57,065 bases of DNA, from the NCBI RefSeq assembly GCF_002287135.1, contig NZ_NESU01000013.1, positions 1-57,065 on the forward strand, read 5' to 3'. Made by a program: the position numbers and the translations under genes. The notes beneath the pieces are model-generated. The model saw nothing but the letters and a program-made list of their open reading frames with translations. It had not been told where the DNA came from and did no database searches. This DNA comes from Helicobacter sp. TUL (GTDB lineage Bacteria; Campylobacterota; Campylobacteria; Campylobacterales; Helicobacteraceae). Position 1 is the stretch's first letter. Each line of letters opens with the position of its first letter. Below, piece after piece: positions 54,070 to 57,065 of this stretch.

Positions 54070-55212
54070 TTAGCGCAAAATGCTATCCCATTGTATATAT
54101 CCAAGCGTAGCAGTAGCACTCACTGCTACACCTTCTTTTCGTCCGATAAAACCTAGAGATTCTGTAGTTGTAGCCTTGATACTTACCCGTGCTTTTGGAA
54201 GCCCTAAAAGTGCCGCGATACTTTCTTGAATGCGCTGTTTGTAGGGCGCAATCTTTGGGATTTGTGCCATTATGGTAATATCCACATATCGCACCTCAAA
54301 CCCCACACTTCTAGCATATGTATAAATATATGTAAGAAGCTTTTTAGAATCTGCTCCCTTAAACTCTTTGCTTGTATCTGGAAACCACTGCCCTATATCT
54401 CCTGCACACATTCCACCCAATATCGCATCACTAAGCGCGTGCAAAACCACATCGCCATCACTATGGGCTTTGAATCCTATTGGGGAGGCAATCTCAATGC
54501 CACCTAATACCATAGGCTTACCTTCTTCAAAGGCATGAACATCAAACCCACTTGCACAAAAACTTTCTTTGCTAGGTGGCAAGAGGTTGGAATTATGCAA
54601 ATCCTCACCTAATGTGAGCTTGGAAAGCTTTGCACTGCCTTGCACAAAATCTATACGCTTACCAAGAGCGTGCATTGCTGAACTCTCATCGCTAAAGTCT
54701 TTAGAATCTAAGGCTTGTTTAAGGGTTTGTGTATGGCTAAGTTGTGGGGTTTGAACAAGCTTAATATCCTCACGCGCAAGATACGCACCTTGATAAAAAG
54801 TCGTATCTGGCACACTCACAAAAGGCACGGCACAAGCAAAATCAGGATTATCCAAACAGGCAAAAAGTCGCTCACATACTGCCTTATCAATATCCCAACG
54901 CGCTACATCACTCACAAGCACAAAATCCGCCTCAACAAATTTAAGGGCATTTCTTAGACTCTGTGCGCGCGTATTGCCACCTTTGATGACACAAAATGGG
55001 CTAATAGTTTGCATATACAAAAAATCCGATTCTGAAGCGGTGATAAAAATTTGACAAAAAGGATATGTTTCACTCAAATCTTGTGCGACTTTTTGCCACA
55101 ATGGCATATCACCTACTCTAAGCCATTGTTTTTTAAGCGAAATATTTGCACTTGCGCAAAAGCGTGTAGAATCTCCAGCAGCCATAAGAATCAGGGCTAT
55201 ACGATGAGACAT
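54070..55212 (-). CDS. ispDF: Bifunctional IspD/IspF of the MEP isoprenoid pathway
   Basis: One chain does two non-consecutive steps: MEP cytidylyltransferase (IspD) and MECDP synthase (IspF). The N-terminal domain has IALILMAAGDSTRF, KKQW and VLVSDVARW; the C-terminal domain has GFDVHAFEEGKPMVLGG and HSDGDVVLHALSDAILGG with the metal-binding His and Asp residues. The fusion is usual in Helicobacter and Campylobacter. The start at 55212 has GGGGAG four bases upstream; the open frame extends 16 codons further without support. The regulator gene follows after 19 bases. Confidence 0.94.
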   Translation of the reverse strand: MSHRIALILMAAGDSTRFCASANISLKKQWLRVGDMPLWQKVAQDLSETYPFCQIFITASESDFLYMQTISPFCVIKGGNTRAQSLRNALKFVEADFVLVSDVARWDIDKAVCERLFACLDNPDFACAVPFVSVPDTTFYQGAYLAREDIKLVQTPQLSHTQTLKQALDSKDFSDESSAMHALGKRIDFVQGSAKLSKLTLGEDLHNSNLLPPSKESFCASGFDVHAFEEGKPMVLGGIEIASPIGFKAHSDGDVVLHALSDAILGGMCAGDIGQWFPDTSKEFKGADSKKLLTYIYTYARSVGFEVRYVDITIMAQIPKIAPYKQRIQESIAALLGLPKARVSIKATTTESLGFIGRKEGVAVSATATLGYIQWDSILR

Positions 55213-55342
55213 TGATCTCCCCATATCACAAATTTTTTGAAATTGTAGCGACACTTTCACAAAAAAATGCTGAAGTTGTTACAAAAATCCACATAAAATC
55301 TTTATAAAATCAGATTGACAAAGACAATTTAGATTTTTATGC

Positions 55343-55348
55343 TACAAT
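55343..55348 (+). promoter_or_regulatory. Putative extended -10 box of the MBOAT gene
   Basis: TGC-TACAAT, 95 bases before the ATG at 55443. A TTGACA lies 22 bases upstream, wider than the usual spacing. Confidence 0.45.
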
Positions 55349-55442
55349 CACCCCCTAACATTGCAATAACAAACCTAAACAAAAACCTTAAGACAGAGCC
55401 TTGTTAGAAACCTTTTGTTAGATTCTTACCCAAAGGAATATA

Positions 55443-57065
55443 ATGCTCTTTTCCTCTTATATCTTTATCTTTGTATTTTTACCTATTGTGTGGTTTGGCT
55501 TTCATACTATTAAAGCCCTTTCTTTTTCACATTCTTATGCTCTTGCTAAAATCTTTTTAGTCCTTAGCTCACTCTTTTTTTATGCGTATTGGAAACTCTC
55601 ATATCTTCCTATACTCTTAAGCTCTATTGCACTTAATTATTGTTTTGCCACTTGGATATTAGCATGTAATACACATACTACAAAGACTTTTTTGCTAAAG
55701 GCTATTAGGGGGGGGGGGCAAGTATACATTAAATCTTTATAATCCCAAATTTCCTCTGTATTTGGGCATTGTTTTTAATCTTGCTTTACTTGGATTTTTT
55801 AAATACACAGACTTTTTCTTAGAAAACTTTGCACTCTTTACCCAACTCTTGCATTTAGACTTTAACATTCCTTTACCACATATACTCTTACCACTTGCGC
55901 TCTCATTTGTAACCTTTCAACAAATTGCATTTTTGGTAGATTGCTATACAAAGATAAAGCACGATAATCACACTCTTAGACAATCTAGTAATCCCACACA
56001 CAACACAATAGATTTTATAGATTATTGTTTATTTATTACATTTTTCCCACAACTCATCGCAGGACCTATTGTGCATCATAAGGAAATGATGCCACAATTT
56101 GCCAAGCTCTCTAAAGACACATCTCCTAAAACATTTGCGTTATATGAAAGTGTGGCAAAGGGCTTATTTATCTTTTCTATTGGGTTATTCAAAAAAGTAT
56201 GTATTGCTGATAGTTTTGCGAAATGGGCAAATGCAGGATATGGTGCAGTAGAAAAAGGAGCAGTTCTTAATCTCTTTGAATCTTGGGCAACAAGCCTTAG
56301 CTATACCTTTCAGTTATATTTTGATTTTAGTGGGTATTGTGATATGGCAATAGGATTAGGCTTACTCTTTGGCATTATGTTGCCTATTAACTTTAATTCT
56401 CCATATAAAGCGTTAAATATCACAGACTTTTGGAGACGATGGCATATTACTCTAGGAAGATTCTTAAAAGAATATGTATATATTCCTTTGGGAGGTAATA
56501 GGTTTGGTAAGCTTCTTACTTTGCGTAATCTATTTATTGTAGCCTTTCTTAGTGGTATATGGCATGGTGCAGGATGGGGGTTTGTGGTATGGGGCATACT
56601 CCATGCCTTTGCGATGTGCATACATAGAATCTATACATGGTGGTATGAAGGATTAGAATCTAAGAATACGCAATCTCTTAATAATACTAAGGTTTTTAAT
56701 GATAAAGATATGAAAGCTTGTGATATTGAGACACATATGCCACAAGCTACTACACACGCCAAACTCCATACCACCTCTAGCATTTCTTTAAATCCACATG
56801 CATCTGCTATGACAGATAATCTTACTATGCACCAAGAACCTTCTTGTGTTAACACACAACAAGGTAATGATGCATCATGCTCTACGACACAGCGCTATAG
56901 CTTTGCAAGAATCTATCTAGGCTTTATGCAAACAAAACTCTATACAGTGCTCTGTTGGTTTCTTACCTTTAACTTTGTCAATATTGCTTGGATATTTTTT
57001 AGATCTGAGAATATACAAGGAGCATGCAATCTCTTGAAAGGAATGTTTGGGGGTGTGGTGGTGTT
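55443..57065 (+). pseudogene. MBOAT O-acyltransferase, out of frame at a G11 tract and partial at window end
   Basis: MBOAT proteins of the AlgI/PatA type move acyl groups, often acetyl, across the inner membrane to glycans. The first frame gives 99 residues and stops at 55742. One base less in the G tract (G10) joins it to the second frame: TLNLYNPKFPLYLG, LLGFFKYTDFF, PQLIAGPIVHH, FDFSGYCDMAIGLGLLFGI, FWRRWHITLGRFLKEYVYIPLGGNR and FLSGIWHGAGWGFVVWG with the catalytic-type His. That second frame stays open to position 57065. A hydrophilic insert of about 80 residues interrupts the membrane segments after the His. AAAGGA precedes the ATG. As read, the gene is off, probably by phase variation. 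Confidence 0.87.
55708..55718 (+). repeat. Homopolymer tract of 11 G
   Basis: G11 lies within the coding part of the MBOAT gene exactly where the frame switches. G10 or G13 would restore the full protein. Long G tracts in surface-modification genes are classic phase-variation sites in Helicobacter and Campylobacter. Confidence 0.92.

Noticed and set aside
1-57065. CRISPR arrays, rRNA genes, riboswitches and insertion sequences
   Set aside because: No regularly spaced repeats, rRNA segments, transposase-like frames with terminal repeats or recognisable riboswitch folds were seen.

Overview
This window is a stretch of chromosome from an epsilonproteobacterium, most likely a non-pylori (enterohepatic-type) Helicobacter. 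Several features point there. Gene neighbourhoods match Helicobacter: nadK-recN-NFACT, ccsBA-thioredoxin-hemH, ispDF next to an HP1021-like orphan regulator, and cznCBA. The outer-membrane proteins are epsilonproteobacterial in style, -10 boxes are of the extended TGN-TATAAT/TACAAT kind without a clear -35, and there are simple-repeat tracts typical of phase variation. No taxonomic search was run.

Layout. 1-840: two convergent unrecognised genes beside a tRNA-Met, possibly the end of an accessory element. 1051-13082: mostly core genes (unknown small protein, argD, uvrD-type helicase, membrane-anchored unknown, nadK-recN-NFACT operon, small protein, Bcr/CflA exporter, AsmA-like protein). 13084-17473: a minus-strand haem and cytochrome c block (ccsBA, thioredoxin-like protein, hemH). 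17589-19635: small membrane protein, frameshifted rsmE, tyrA. 19665-22819: a porin gene cut by an in-frame stop, then a DUF945-like protein. 22987: tRNA-Phe. 23384-33960: a compact defence island. 33972-36449: intact porin and patatin-like phospholipase. 36649-46652: two RND efflux systems ending tail to tail, one drug type and one metal type (cznCBA-like). 46693-52676: rppH, hemW, a YejA-like binding protein, nadD, rsfS and a WecA-like transferase, with an inverted remnant of a WecA-like 3' end between the last two. 52666-55212: minus-strand ispDF, HP1021-like regulator, pgpA. 55443-57065: an MBOAT acyltransferase gene, out of frame at a G11 tract and running off the window.

The most unusual part is the island after tRNA-Phe. 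A type I restriction-modification operon (half-size hsdS, hsdM, full hsdS, hsdR) has an Abi_2 protein, a RhuM protein, a HAD-family phosphatase fused to a C-terminal region I do not recognise, and a YgjP-like metallopeptidase built into it. Nearly all junctions are ATGA overlaps or very short gaps, so the extra genes look like working parts of the operon rather than passengers. Repeats inside hsdS would allow its DNA-recognition halves to be swapped.

Three genes are off as read: rsmE at a heptamer repeat, the MBOAT gene at a G tract, and the porin at a stop codon. The first two sit at slippage-prone repeats and could be phase-variable; the third looks like a point mutation. A self-complementary heptamer AGA(A/T)TCT is strikingly frequent along the window and occurs in different reading frames.
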